DNA of 64,000 bases, from positions 2,976,001 through 3,040,000 of the forward strand of contig NZ_CP138921.1 of the NCBI RefSeq assembly GCF_047124445.1. Reading direction: 5' to 3'. Source of the stretch: Shimia sp047124445. Lineage in GTDB: Bacteria > Pseudomonadota > Alphaproteobacteria > Rhodobacterales > Rhodobacteraceae. Under the pieces are notes generated by a model, which was not told the DNA's origin, ran no database searches, and worked only from the letters and a program-made list of their open reading frames with translations. Positions 26,239 through 35,074 of the stretch are shown here, piece by piece. How positions within the stretch are numbered: position 1 is the stretch's first letter; the number at the start of each line of letters is the position of its first letter. The position numbers and the translations under genes were made by a program.

Positions 26239-26270
26239 ACACCAAACCCACCCTCGGGTTTGGTGTTTTG
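26239..26270 (+). terminator. Intrinsic terminator after the nor transcript
   Basis: A perfect 11-bp stem (ACACCAAACCC with GGGTTTGGTGT) with a six-base loop is followed by TTTTG. Confidence 0.8.
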
Positions 26271-26366
26271 CGTTTCAGATCCCTTTCAGCCACCAGAAAA
26301 TTCCTGCATGTCAGACGCATCATTTCTCCATATTTTTAAGGCCTTGCGTGAGAAATTTCGTCGGTC

Positions 26367-26380
26367 TTGACCGTTGTTAA
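26367..26380. promoter_or_regulatory. Second FNR/Dnr-type box, far upstream of hemA
   Basis: TTGAC-CGTT-GTTAA has one mismatch to TTGAC-N4-GTCAA. It lies 381 bp before the hemA ATG, too far for the proximal promoter, so it may serve a distal promoter or be chance. Confidence 0.35.
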
Positions 26381-26679
26381 GTGCGCCGCCGTTACGCTGT
26401 GACACAACGGGGGCAGGTTCACCCGGCAAGGGTATTCGCGTCCCCTTGTCCCTGAAATTGAATTCGGCCTCAGTGACTGTGTTGCCTCTGTTCTTGGGTG
26501 AGGCCAGAGGCGGCGAACATCACGCCCGGGCGTGTCTCGCCCACAGGCCAACCGCCTTGATGTGTGACATCCTCATGCATGTCGAGGCCGAACGCTGTCA
26601 CTTGACCGGGCAGCAGGCGGTTGGTCTTTTTATCTTCCCTTTCAAACACATGTGAGCGCCCAAACTAAATGTGGCAGGC

Positions 26680-26693
26680 TTGACAAAGGTCAT
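26680..26693. promoter_or_regulatory. FNR/Dnr-type box upstream of hemA
   Basis: TTGAC-AAAG-GTCAT has one mismatch to the TTGAC-N4-GTCAA palindrome and is centred 68.5 bp before the hemA ATG. The same distance separates the nirS box from its start. A TTTTAA lies 22 bp downstream of the box as a likely -10. Confidence 0.6.
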
Positions 26694-26754
26694 GCGAAAG
26701 CGACTTGCGATGGGTTTTAAAGAAGCCAACCCAGAATCTACCGGAGGATGTCCG

Positions 26755-27978
26755 ATGGACTACCAGGCTTACTTCAAAACCCGCCTTGATGCGCTGCGCG
26801 ACGACGGCAACTACCGTGTCTTTGCCGATCTTGCCCGCAAGCGTGGCAACTTCCCGCGCGCCAATCACACCGGCGAAGAGAGCAGCGGCGAGGTCACCAT
26901 CTGGTGCTCCAACGACTACCTTGGCATGGGGCAAAACCCTGATGTCCTGTCGGCCATGCACACCGCGCTGGACACGGTGGGTGCGGGCGCAGGCGGGACA
27001 CGGAATATCTCGGGCACCACTCACGAACATGTGCTCCTGGAAGCAGAGCTGGCGGACTTGCATGGGAAGGAAGCCGCTCTGCTTTTCACCTCTGGATATG
27101 TCTCTAACTGGGCCGCATTGGGCACTTTGGCGAGCCAAATTCCGGGCTGCATCGTGTTTTCTGACGCGCTTAACCACGCCTCGATGATCGAGGGCATCCG
27201 CCACTCCAAGGCGGCGCGGGTGATCTGGAAACACAATGACCTTGAGGATCTGGAGGCCAAATTGGCCGCAGCAGATCCGAACGCGCCAAAGCTGATTGCC
27301 TTTGAAAGTGTCTATTCCATGGACGGCGACATCGCGCCGATCAAAGAGATCTGTGATCTGGCCGACAAATACGGCGCCATGACCTACCTCGACGAAGTGC
27401 ATGCGGTGGGTCTTTACGGGCCACGCGGCGGCGGCATCGCCGAGCGCGAAGGCTTGATGGACCGGTTGACCGTGATCGAAGGCACCTTGGGCAAGGCCTA
27501 TGGCGTTGTTGGCGGCTATATCGCGGCCTCTGCAGAGCTCTGCGATTTTGTGCGCAGCTTTGCCAGCGGGTTTATCTTCACCACCGCCCTGCCCCCAGCC
27601 GTGGCCGCCGGGGCGCGGGCCTCGGTGCAGCACCTGAAAGCCTCAAACGTGGAACGGGACAGCCAAAAAGAACGCGTGGCCAAGGTCCGCGCCGGCTTGG
27701 ACAGTCTTGGCATTCCGCATATTCCAAACCCCTCCCACATCATCCCGGTGATGGTGGGCGACCCGGTGAAATGTAAGTTCATCTCTGACACGTTGATGCG
27801 CGACTATGGCGTTTACATTCAGCCAATCAACTACCCCACCGTGCCCAAAGGCACCGAGCGGCTGCGCATCACTCCATCGCCGGTGCACAGTGACGCGGAC
27901 ATCGACCACCTGCTGGAAGCGTTGGAGGCGCTGTGGAGCCAATGTGAAGTGGCCCGCGTGCCGATGGCGGCGCAATAG
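26755..27978 (+). CDS. hemA: 5-aminolevulinate synthase
   Basis: PLP enzyme that condenses glycine with succinyl-CoA to give 5-aminolevulinate, the first step of tetrapyrrole synthesis in alphaproteobacteria. I place the start at 26755 (MDYQAYFKTRL) because GGAGG precedes it and it gives the usual 407 residues. The PLP lysine is in the segment EGTLGKAYGVVGGY, with LDEVHAVGLYG and the acyl-CoA region intact. Its place between nor and nir, with an FNR/Dnr-type box, suggests it meets heme b, c and d1 demand during denitrification. A second hemA elsewhere in the genome is possible, as in Rhodobacter. Confidence 0.97.
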   Translation: MDYQAYFKTRLDALRDDGNYRVFADLARKRGNFPRANHTGEESSGEVTIWCSNDYLGMGQNPDVLSAMHTALDTVGAGAGGTRNISGTTHEHVLLEAELADLHGKEAALLFTSGYVSNWAALGTLASQIPGCIVFSDALNHASMIEGIRHSKAARVIWKHNDLEDLEAKLAAADPNAPKLIAFESVYSMDGDIAPIKEICDLADKYGAMTYLDEVHAVGLYGPRGGGIAEREGLMDRLTVIEGTLGKAYGVVGGYIAASAELCDFVRSFASGFIFTTALPPAVAAGARASVQHLKASNVERDSQKERVAKVRAGLDSLGIPHIPNPSHIIPVMVGDPVKCKFISDTLMRDYGVYIQPINYPTVPKGTERLRITPSPVHSDADIDHLLEALEALWSQCEVARVPMAAQ

Positions 27979-27998
27979 AGACTGATAGAGGGAAAACG

Positions 27999-28502
27999 AT
28001 GCGTATTGGCTATGTGTCGGCTGACGGCCGCGGGGAAACTGACCGGCTGATTTCTGAAGCAGCGGCCACTTTGGAGGCGGAGGGATTCCGCCTCAATGGC
28101 ATTGTGAAGGTGCTGCAAGAGCAACCGGAGGGCAGCCATCATTGTGATATGGATGTGCGTGTGCTGTCAGACGGGCGCAGCATCCGCATCACGCAATCGC
28201 TGGGCAAAGAGTCCCAAGGCTGTCGGTTGAACCCAGAGGCAATTGCCGAAGCGGTTGCGGCTGTGGATCAAACCGGTGGCGTAACGGCGGACGCGTTCTT
28301 GCTCAACAAGTTTGGCCCCGAAGAGGCCGAAGGGCGCGGCTTTCGCCATGCCATAGCCGATGCTCTGGAAAAGGGCATTCCGGTGCTGGTCGGACTGGGG
28401 GCAGGTGAAGCTACCCGCAAAGGATTTGAGGCGTTTGTCGGCGACTTGGCCGTGGCGCTCCCGGCAGATCCGGATGCGTTACTGAGCTTTGTGCGCGGCT
28501 GA
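27999..28502 (+). CDS. DUF2478-family protein
   Basis: A 167-residue alpha/beta protein of the DUF2478 type, 20 bp after hemA and probably co-transcribed. The N-terminal strand and loop (IGYVSADGRGETDRL) look like a degenerate P-loop, lacking the GKT lysine. A cluster of His and Cys (GSHHCDMDV, SQGCRLN) could bind metal. In other genomes this family is found with molybdate uptake genes and has no assigned function. I cannot say what it does here; the position suggests a link to heme or metal supply. Confidence 0.7.
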   Translation: MRIGYVSADGRGETDRLISEAAATLEAEGFRLNGIVKVLQEQPEGSHHCDMDVRVLSDGRSIRITQSLGKESQGCRLNPEAIAEAVAAVDQTGGVTADAFLLNKFGPEEAEGRGFRHAIADALEKGIPVLVGLGAGEATRKGFEAFVGDLAVALPADPDALLSFVRG

Positions 28503-28503
28503 A

Positions 28504-29214
28504 CTAAGCCGCGCGTTTCGCCTCCAATGAGGCAATTTCAGCCTGAATAGACTCTGCTATCAGCTCTACCATCCCTGGCAGTTGGCTGATTGCTTGGAGC
28601 ACTTCCCCAACAAACCCAGCCATATCCAAGGCTTTACGCACGTCTTTGCGCACGTGCTCGCCTTCCATCGCAAAGAACGGCAAACACATGGCTGATTCCG
28701 GCGCTGCTTTGGCAACCTCTGTCAGCAACGGTTCCTGTTCAATGAAGCCAAGGTGTATCGGATAGCCGTCCAGCGCCGCTTGCAGCTGGCGAGTGAATTC
28801 CTGCGGCACTTGTGCCGGGGCAATGCGGCCACTGGCAGAGCCATGCGCCACCACCAACAGAGGGCCTTTGCCAAAACCTGCACTGTTGCGAAGCGCTTTC
28901 GCGGTGGCGTCAATCAAAGACGGTGCCATGCCAAACGGCGTCATGACCTCGACCGGCGCATTGCCCAGACGCTTGGCGAGCGTAGTGCGAACAAACCACC
29001 CGTCAGTCATAAACAGCGGATAGATCACGCCACCGTCGCGCAGGTTTGTGAGTTGTTCTTCAAGTTTTCCCGGCGCAGCCAGGGTGGCTGTGCCAAGGGA
29101 CAGATCGCTACAATGTGGCTCTATTTCAGCCAAAAAGCCCGCCAAAGCCTGTTCTGCCTTCAAAGGTGCAGAGGGTTGACCATGGGCTACAATCAGGGCG
29201 TCAAACTGGGACAT
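28504..29214 (-). CDS. CbiX-like sirohydrochlorin chelatase family protein
   Basis: A 236-residue protein with two CbiX-like halves. The conserved histidines of both halves are seen in LIVAHGQPS and LLVVAHGSASG, with a third conserved region, LPFFAMEGEHVRKD. Family members insert Co, Ni or Fe into sirohydrochlorin. It is the last gene of the heme d1 operon on this strand, close after nirN, so it could supply siroheme (ferrochelation after NirE) as the d1 precursor. AAAGGAG precedes the ATG at 29214; an in-frame start at 29259 lies within nirN and is less likely. Confidence 0.8.
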   Translation of the reverse strand: MSQFDALIVAHGQPSAPLKAEQALAGFLAEIEPHCSDLSLGTATLAAPGKLEEQLTNLRDGGVIYPLFMTDGWFVRTTLAKRLGNAPVEVMTPFGMAPSLIDATAKALRNSAGFGKGPLLVVAHGSASGRIAPAQVPQEFTRQLQAALDGYPIHLGFIEQEPLLTEVAKAAPESAMCLPFFAMEGEHVRKDVRKALDMAGFVGEVLQAISQLPGMVELIAESIQAEIASLEAKRAA

Positions 29215-29236
29215 GGCGGGCTCCTTTCGAGCTGGC

Positions 29237-30799
29237 TTAGTGGCTGGTGCCTTCTTCAAAGGTGATCTTGTTCCAGACGTTGTACTTGCCTGAAGGCTTG
29301 TTCATTGGCAGGCGTTTGATCTCCTCAAGCGTCTTGGCGTCATAGACAATCACCGCACCGTCGTTCTCCCAGATCGACACCAAGGCATGGCTGCCGTCTT
29401 TGGTGAACTCAACATGCGCCACGGTGGCGTCCGGCTCTGGGCGCAGGGTTTTCACGATCTCCAAGGTCTCTTTGTCGATCACATGCATTTTGTCTTTGTT
29501 GGGGCCAAAGAACACGTCGACCCAGACGTAAGGCGAGTTTTTATGCGAGCGCATGAAGAAGCCCGGACCTTCGGTTTTGATCTTCTTCACGGTCTGCCAG
29601 CTTTCCATGTCGATCACCGACACCATGCCGTCCTTGAGGTGCGGCGTGGCCATCACGGTGGTGCCGTTCCACTCCCAGGTGATGCCAGAGCCGAGGTGCG
29701 GCATACCAGGAAGATCCAAATCGGCCTCTTTCTGACCAATCACCAGATCCATCACCAGACCGCCCTCGCCTTTGCGGGATGCGCCCATGACGTATTCGTA
29801 AGACTGGTCAAAGAAGAAGTCGTCCATGTAGTCCGGCGTGCTGATCTTGCGCACCGGGAAGTCGGTGTCCTGCGGCACCGGCCCTTCGATGCGATAGTCA
29901 TGCGCCAAGCCGCCGGCGAAGATGTTCATGTCCGGGTATTTGGCATAGCTGACTTCCCAGATTTCCGGCACATCCTTGAGCGCGAGCACAAAGCTTTCCC
30001 GTGGCGGCGCCTGATAGACGGCAGCAATCCGGCTTGGGGTGCCGTCTTTGCCGACAACGTCGTGCACTTCGGCCACGGAAAGGTCTTCGGTCGAGAGAAT
30101 TGTCAGCGTGTTGGGCAGGTAATTGGCCACCGCCAGCCATTTGCCGTCACCGGACATGGCGATGTTGCGACTGTTCAGGCCCGCGCGTACGCGGCCGACC
30201 TGTTTCAGCGCGTAGATGTCATATTTCTGCACCCAGCCGTCACGTGACATGATGAAGACAAACTTGCCATCCGGTGTGAACTTTGGCCCGCCGTGCACGG
30301 CAAAAGGGGTTTCAAAGCGGTCGAGCACCTCAAACGTGTCGCCATCAAGCACCGACACATGGTGATCGCCAGTTTCCACAGCCAAGGTGATGTTCATGGG
30401 ATCCGACGCCCACACCGGGCCATCAACCGGCGCGTAGTCGTCGTCCATTACGCGGGACGCCATGATCTCTTCTGGGCCCCATGGTGGAATGACCTCTAGC
30501 GGGGTTTTGAGATAGGCGGCCAATTCGGTGATCGCCTCAGCGGTAAGCTCCTCGAAATACCCTGGCATCTGCGTCGCAACACGTCCGTCGCGGATCACCG
30601 CTTCGATCTTGGGACCACGCATGCGTTTGAGTGTTTCGGGGATCAACGCCGGGCCTTGGGCGCCCAGCCGGTTTTCGCCGTGACAATCGGCGCAGAGGTT
30701 TGTGTAGTCCGCAATCGGATCGGCAGAAGCGGCCAAAGGTAGACCCGCAACCACGGTTGCGAGCAGCGTGGCTTTAAAAGAACTGGTGTTTCGGGTCAT
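29237..30799 (-). CDS. nirN: Cytochrome cd1-like dihydro-heme d1 dehydrogenase NirN
   Basis: Periplasmic protein of 520 residues with a signal peptide (residues 1-26), an N-terminal cytochrome c domain (CADCH at 36-40) and an eight-bladed d1-type propeller related to NirS. NirN introduces the final double bond of heme d1 and helps deliver it to NirS. Distinct from nirS at 38774, it is shorter and sits at the end of the d1 biosynthesis genes. The start at 30799 overlaps the end of nirJ by 26 bp, so translation is likely coupled. Confidence 0.92.
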   Translation of the reverse strand: MTRNTSSFKATLLATVVAGLPLAASADPIADYTNLCADCHGENRLGAQGPALIPETLKRMRGPKIEAVIRDGRVATQMPGYFEELTAEAITELAAYLKTPLEVIPPWGPEEIMASRVMDDDYAPVDGPVWASDPMNITLAVETGDHHVSVLDGDTFEVLDRFETPFAVHGGPKFTPDGKFVFIMSRDGWVQKYDIYALKQVGRVRAGLNSRNIAMSGDGKWLAVANYLPNTLTILSTEDLSVAEVHDVVGKDGTPSRIAAVYQAPPRESFVLALKDVPEIWEVSYAKYPDMNIFAGGLAHDYRIEGPVPQDTDFPVRKISTPDYMDDFFFDQSYEYVMGASRKGEGGLVMDLVIGQKEADLDLPGMPHLGSGITWEWNGTTVMATPHLKDGMVSVIDMESWQTVKKIKTEGPGFFMRSHKNSPYVWVDVFFGPNKDKMHVIDKETLEIVKTLRPEPDATVAHVEFTKDGSHALVSIWENDGAVIVYDAKTLEEIKRLPMNKPSGKYNVWNKITFEEGTSH

Positions 30800-31988
30800 G
30801 GCTTTTTCCTCGGAAGGGGGTGACTTCGAGACGCTCGGCATCGGCGATACCGATCTCTTCGTTTGTGAGATAGCAGGCCGGATCTTCGGCCCAGGGGTTG
30901 CCGGTCACTTGCAGCGCGCGAATACGGGTGTTGCCGCCACAGACGTCTTTGATCTTACACTCGCCACAGCGCCCTTCGAGCGGACGGGGACGTGTGCGTA
31001 GGGTTGCCAGCATCGGATCTTCGCCGGTCCATAGCTCGGAAAACGGCGTCGTTTTCACATTCCCAACAGTGTAGTCGGACCAATAGGTGTCCGGGTGGAC
31101 TTTACCGAGGAAGTCGATGTTGGCGACGCCCATGCCGGAGGAATTGCCGCCCCAGGCCACAAGGTGATCGCGCAAATTCGAGACCAACTCGGCCGAAAAG
31201 CGCTCTTTGGCCCATTGCAGAAAATACCCTGCGTCGGCGTCATTGTTGCCGGTGACGATGTCCAGCGGACGCCCGCCAGAGGCCGCTTCCCAGGCGCGTT
31301 CCAGCAACAGGTCCATGCCTTTCCGGGTCATCTTGTGATGCGCATCTTCGCCCCGGTTTTTGTCGCCACGCCCCGCATACACGAGGTGAGACAGATAGAA
31401 TTTGTCCACACCCTCATCGTCGCAGAGTTTCAGCAGATCAGGCAGGTGATGTTGCGTGCCTTCGGTCAGGCAAAAGCGCAGACCCACACGCACATCGCGC
31501 TTCTTGAGCTCGCGAACGCCACGAACAGCGGCGTCAAACGCCCCATCCACGCCACGGAACCAGTCATTGGTTTCGCCAATGCCATCGATGGAGATACCCA
31601 CGTAGTCAAAACCAATTTCAGCCACCTGATCGGCAGTTTCACCGTGGATTTTGGTGCCGTTGGTCGAGAGCGCCAACACGCGGGTCAGTTCCCGTGCCCG
31701 TTTCGCCAGCGGGAAGAGATAAGGGCTGTCCAGCGGTTCACCGCCCGACAAGATGATTGCGGGCACGCGGAATTGGCCAAGGTCCTCAAGCGTGTCAAAC
31801 GCCTGCGCCTCGCTCAGCTCGCCTGGGAACTTCACGTCGGCCGACACGGTGTAGCAGTGACGGCATTTCAGGTTACAGCGGCGGGTCAGGTTCCAGATCA
31901 CCACCGGTTTTACCGGGCCAGATCCGCGACGCTTGCGCACCGGAGTCGGATTGGCGAGCTGATGCATGTATTCGGTCAGACGGAACAT
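30774..31988 (-). CDS. nirJ: Heme d1 biosynthesis radical SAM protein NirJ
   Basis: Radical SAM enzyme that removes propionates from a didecarboxysiroheme-type precursor to give the oxo groups of heme d1. The 404 residues carry the CNLKCRHC cluster motif (Cys38, Cys42, Cys45) and a C-terminal SPASM-like cysteine set (GRCGECKIKDVCGG and a late PACY) for a second cluster. It starts 1 bp downstream of nirH's stop codon. Confidence 0.95.
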   Translation of the reverse strand: MFRLTEYMHQLANPTPVRKRRGSGPVKPVVIWNLTRRCNLKCRHCYTVSADVKFPGELSEAQAFDTLEDLGQFRVPAIILSGGEPLDSPYLFPLAKRARELTRVLALSTNGTKIHGETADQVAEIGFDYVGISIDGIGETNDWFRGVDGAFDAAVRGVRELKKRDVRVGLRFCLTEGTQHHLPDLLKLCDDEGVDKFYLSHLVYAGRGDKNRGEDAHHKMTRKGMDLLLERAWEAASGGRPLDIVTGNNDADAGYFLQWAKERFSAELVSNLRDHLVAWGGNSSGMGVANIDFLGKVHPDTYWSDYTVGNVKTTPFSELWTGEDPMLATLRTRPRPLEGRCGECKIKDVCGGNTRIRALQVTGNPWAEDPACYLTNEEIGIADAERLEVTPFRGKSHDPKHQFF

Positions 31989-31989
31989 G

Positions 31990-32478
31990 TCAGTCTCCTT
32001 TCTTGCGCAACCGGAGGCCGGTTTTTTTCAAAATGCGGGTGGAATAGAGCGTGTCAGAAGCGCGCAGCGCGTCGCCCAAAATGGCCACGATCTCTTGGCG
32101 TTTCTCTTCGACTTCTTCCCGAGAAGAGCCATGCACCATGGCAAAGAGGTTATAGGGCCAATCTGGCAGCGCGCGGGGACGTTCGTAGCTGTGCGTCACA
32201 AAAGGCAGCGCGCCGATCTTGGGGCCAACCTCAGAGAGCACCGCGCCGTCTACATCCCACACAGTCATACCGTTGGCGGTCATGCCCAGCTTGTAGTGAT
32301 TGGGCGCGGCAGCGATGCGGCGAATTGTGCCGCTTTCTTTCATTGCGGCAAGGCGTTTGGTCAGCTCGCTTTCTTCCAGATTCAGGCTCTGTGCCACCTC
32401 AAAATAGGGGTTTGGCACCAAGGGAAGCCCCCCCTGAAGCGCCTCGATGATGGCGCGGTCTGTTGCGTCGATGCTCAT
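31990..32478 (-). CDS. nirH: Siroheme decarboxylase subunit NirH (AsnC-like)
   Basis: A 162-residue AsnC/Lrp-fold protein with winged-helix N-terminus and a RAM-like C-terminal domain. With NirD, NirL and NirG it forms the siroheme decarboxylase that gives 12,18-didecarboxysiroheme. The conserved histidine region (THSYERPRALPDWPYNLFAMVHG) is present. Name given by position and similarity among the paralogs nirDL, nirG and nirH. Confidence 0.88.
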   Translation of the reverse strand: MSIDATDRAIIEALQGGLPLVPNPYFEVAQSLNLEESELTKRLAAMKESGTIRRIAAAPNHYKLGMTANGMTVWDVDGAVLSEVGPKIGALPFVTHSYERPRALPDWPYNLFAMVHGSSREEVEEKRQEIVAILGDALRASDTLYSTRILKKTGLRLRKKGD

Positions 32479-32927
32479 GCTGCCACCCTGAAGCCGATAA
32501 AAAATTCTTGTAATTTGGGGAACTGATAGACCCGCAGTCCGGTCTCTTCCTCAATACGCGCGGCGCTCTCGCCGATGCCCGCTTCAGTCTCACAGGCCAG
32601 CACAAACCACATGTTGAGTTTGTGGGTGCGTTCGTAATTGTGGGCCACCTCAAGGTGGGCATTCACAAGATCATTGACCTCGTCAAAGCGCTCCTGCGGC
32701 ACCTCCATGGCGCAGAGGCAAAAGGCGCCGCCCATGCGCACGGCGTCAAAGAACGGGCCAAAGCGGGTCAACACACCGTTCTCGCGCATGGCTTTCACGC
32801 GGATCAGAAGCTCGCCTTCAGTAATCCCGAGACTTTCCGCCAGCGGCAGAAACGGGCGATGGGTCAGCGGCAGGTCGTCCTGCAACGCGTTCACCAAGGC
32901 GCGGTCGATGTCATCCAACTGGCTCAT
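32475..32927 (-). CDS. nirG: Siroheme decarboxylase subunit NirG (AsnC-like)
   Basis: A 150-residue paralog of NirH in the d1 operon. The N-terminal helix-turn-helix fold (LPLTHRPFLPLAESLG) and the conserved segment AHNYERTHKLNMWFVLACE match the NirD/G group. I start it at 32927 because the conserved sequence begins there (MSQLDDIDRALV). Its ends overlap both neighbours by 4 bp. The nirG name reflects order and could be exchanged with nirD by other schemes. Confidence 0.85.
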   Translation of the reverse strand: MSQLDDIDRALVNALQDDLPLTHRPFLPLAESLGITEGELLIRVKAMRENGVLTRFGPFFDAVRMGGAFCLCAMEVPQERFDEVNDLVNAHLEVAHNYERTHKLNMWFVLACETEAGIGESAARIEEETGLRVYQFPKLQEFFIGFRVAA

Positions 32928-33922
32928 GCGGCACCCCCTTTGGCTTTGTCGATCACTGCACCCTTCTGGCGGAAACAACGGGTGGAGAAGAGGACTTCGT
33001 GGTCCACACCCCGAAGCTCTGGCAGCGTTTCGGCTTTGGCCAAAACAGCCAGCGCGTCATCGCGCGATTGCGCGTGGATCATGCAGTAGAGCCGATAGGG
33101 CCAGACATCCGGCACCGGGCGGCGCTCGTAACACAGCGTGATGCCAGGCAGAGTGGCCAGTTGTTTACCTGCGCCCGCCACGCGGTCCTGCGGCAGATCC
33201 CAGACCACCATGGCGTTGGATTTCCAACCCAACGTACGGTGGCGCACGATTACGCCCAGCCGGGAAAGAATGCCTGCGTCGGTCAGGGCATCAACACGTT
33301 CCATCACGTCATCCTCACTGCGGTGCAGTTGGTTTGCAATCACCTGGTATGGCGTGCTGGTCAGCGGCATGCCGATGGACAGGACATTCATCAGCGCTTT
33401 GTCGCCGTCTACGATGGCCGAGGGATCTGCGGTCCGTTTCGCCGGATGACAGATCGGGGCGCCGCCGGAGGTCATTTTGAACCCAAGGTCGATGTTAAAC
33501 GGCTGACGCAGCCGCAAATCCATCACGCGCAGGCCGGTGCGCTGTGCAATGCGGTCGAGCAGATCATCCACCGCGTCGCGATCCGCGCCGGTGGCGACGA
33601 ACCACAGGTTCCAGTGGTTTTCCCGCTCATAAGAGTGGTTCACACCGGGCTCTTCGTTGATGATCGCGGCAACCTCTTCCACGCGCCCCTCAGGTGCGGC
33701 GACAGCTGCCAAAGTGGAGGCCGAGAGCGTGTTGGGCGCGCAGGTAGCGCCCACACGGGTGATGCGGCCTTCATTGCGCAGCGCGGTCAGGCGCTCGAGC
33801 ACATCGGCCTCAGATGTGCCTAAACTCTTCGCCAGTTCGGCAAACGGCTTGGACACAACCGGGAAATCGCGCTGCCAATCATCCAGCAGCTGGCGATCGA
33901 GGATATCGGCAACGTCTTGCAT
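32924..33922 (-). CDS. nirDL: NirD-NirL fusion, siroheme decarboxylase
   Basis: A 332-residue protein made of two AsnC-like units in a row. Residues 1-150 match NirD (AAIINEEPGVNHSYERENHWNLWFV) and residues about 170-320 match NirL (LPGITLCYERRPVPDVWPYRLYCMIH), with a short linker. Separate genes are common elsewhere; the fused form is known in several denitrifiers. It begins 3 bp after the nirF stop and overlaps nirG by 4 bp. Confidence 0.9.
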   Translation of the reverse strand: MQDVADILDRQLLDDWQRDFPVVSKPFAELAKSLGTSEADVLERLTALRNEGRITRVGATCAPNTLSASTLAAVAAPEGRVEEVAAIINEEPGVNHSYERENHWNLWFVATGADRDAVDDLLDRIAQRTGLRVMDLRLRQPFNIDLGFKMTSGGAPICHPAKRTADPSAIVDGDKALMNVLSIGMPLTSTPYQVIANQLHRSEDDVMERVDALTDAGILSRLGVIVRHRTLGWKSNAMVVWDLPQDRVAGAGKQLATLPGITLCYERRPVPDVWPYRLYCMIHAQSRDDALAVLAKAETLPELRGVDHEVLFSTRCFRQKGAVIDKAKGGAA

Positions 33923-33925
33923 CGC

Positions 33926-35074
33926 TCAGAGCCCCGTCCGGTGCGCACGCGCGGTGAAGAAAATTCCCGAAGGGCTGTCCGCCTCAATCTCGCGCAACAG
34001 CTCGAAGGTGTGGGTGTCGTAGACCTTCACTTTGTTCTCATCCCGCACGCTGAGCCAGATTTCGTGGCCCCGTGGCGTGAACTCCATGTGCAGCACCGCA
34101 GGGCCGGGCTTGAACTCATGAATGATCTCTTTGCTGACGCTGTCGATCACCTGAATGGTATCGTTCATCGGGTGGGCAAAGTTGACCCAGACCTGACGGC
34201 CATCCGGCCGCGCCATGGCAAACACGGGCTGTGAGTAGGTCTTGGTGCGGGCGGTCTCTTCCAAGGTGTTGGCGTCGATCCAGAGCACCTCGTGGTGACC
34301 GACGGCTGGCAGGACAAATTCAGACCCTGTTAAGGCCCAACCTTCCAAATGCGGCATCTTATAAACCGGCATCTCTTCCTGCCCGCGGCCATAGTTTGGC
34401 AGCACACGGATCGGCTTGGGGTCGTCTTCCCAGAGGTCCAGCGCGGTCAGGCCATCTTCGCCAAACAGGCCGGTAATGTAGGTGCGCCCATTGCCGGTAA
34501 TCAGCGCGTCGTATGGGTTCTCGCCCATGTCAGGGATCTTGGTGATCTGCATATCGGATCCCGACAGATCAGCAATCCAGGTCTCGCCCGTGTCCCACAT
34601 CGTAAAGACGAACCGGCGCCCCGGTGCGTCCACGAGACCAATGGTTTTGCTGTCTGTCGGAATGTCTGCGACCAGCTCCAGCGTGTCGGCATCAAAGATG
34701 CGCACCCCGCCCGGTTCATAGTTGGAAACGGCGACCAGTTTGCCATCGTCCGAAATCGCGCCGCCAATTGAGTTCCCGGCCTGCACCACTCGGTTGGCAA
34801 TCTTGCGCTCTACAATGTCGACCTTGGTCAACCCACCGTCGCGGCCAAAGACATAGGCAAAGCGCTCATCGGAGGAGTAAACCATCGAGGCGTGGGAGAG
34901 ATCTCCCAAGCCTTCGATCCGGGCCAAAGAGGCGCGTTCGGATTGATCCACCAACAACACCGAGCCTTTGGCACGCTCAATGATCAGGCCCAGATCGCCG
35001 GTGGCGATGGTCTCGGCAAACGCGGCGGTGCCCATCACGGCGGCCACGGCCAAAGCGGAAATCAGGCTTTTCAT
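33926..35074 (-). CDS. nirF: Heme d1 biosynthesis protein NirF
   Basis: Periplasmic d1-binding beta-propeller protein, 382 residues. The signal peptide reads MKSLISALAVAAVMGTAAFA and the rest has repeated blade motifs with histidines (VLPAVGHHEVLWID and AVLHMEFTPRG). NirF acts late in d1 synthesis and binds dihydro-heme d1 before NirN. AAAGGAC precedes the ATG at 35074, which overlaps the nirC stop (ATGA). Confidence 0.92.
   Translation of the reverse strand: MKSLISALAVAAVMGTAAFAETIATGDLGLIIERAKGSVLLVDQSERASLARIEGLGDLSHASMVYSSDERFAYVFGRDGGLTKVDIVERKIANRVVQAGNSIGGAISDDGKLVAVSNYEPGGVRIFDADTLELVADIPTDSKTIGLVDAPGRRFVFTMWDTGETWIADLSGSDMQITKIPDMGENPYDALITGNGRTYITGLFGEDGLTALDLWEDDPKPIRVLPNYGRGQEEMPVYKMPHLEGWALTGSEFVLPAVGHHEVLWIDANTLEETARTKTYSQPVFAMARPDGRQVWVNFAHPMNDTIQVIDSVSKEIIHEFKPGPAVLHMEFTPRGHEIWLSVRDENKVKVYDTHTFELLREIEADSPSGIFFTARAHRTGL

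Larger units (their letters stand above)
26174..26754. other. Intergenic region upstream of hemA
   Basis: This 581-bp gap has a strong terminator at 26239-26266, two FNR/Dnr-type boxes (26367-26380 and 26680-26693) and a TTTTAA -10-like element at 26715. An open frame in the middle (26374-26655) shows no start signal or recognisable protein, so I do not call it a gene. A long leader from an upstream promoter is possible. Confidence 0.5.

Noticed and set aside
26374..26655. 93-codon frame in the region upstream of hemA
   Set aside because: No ribosome-binding site, and the translation changes character along its length without a fold pattern.
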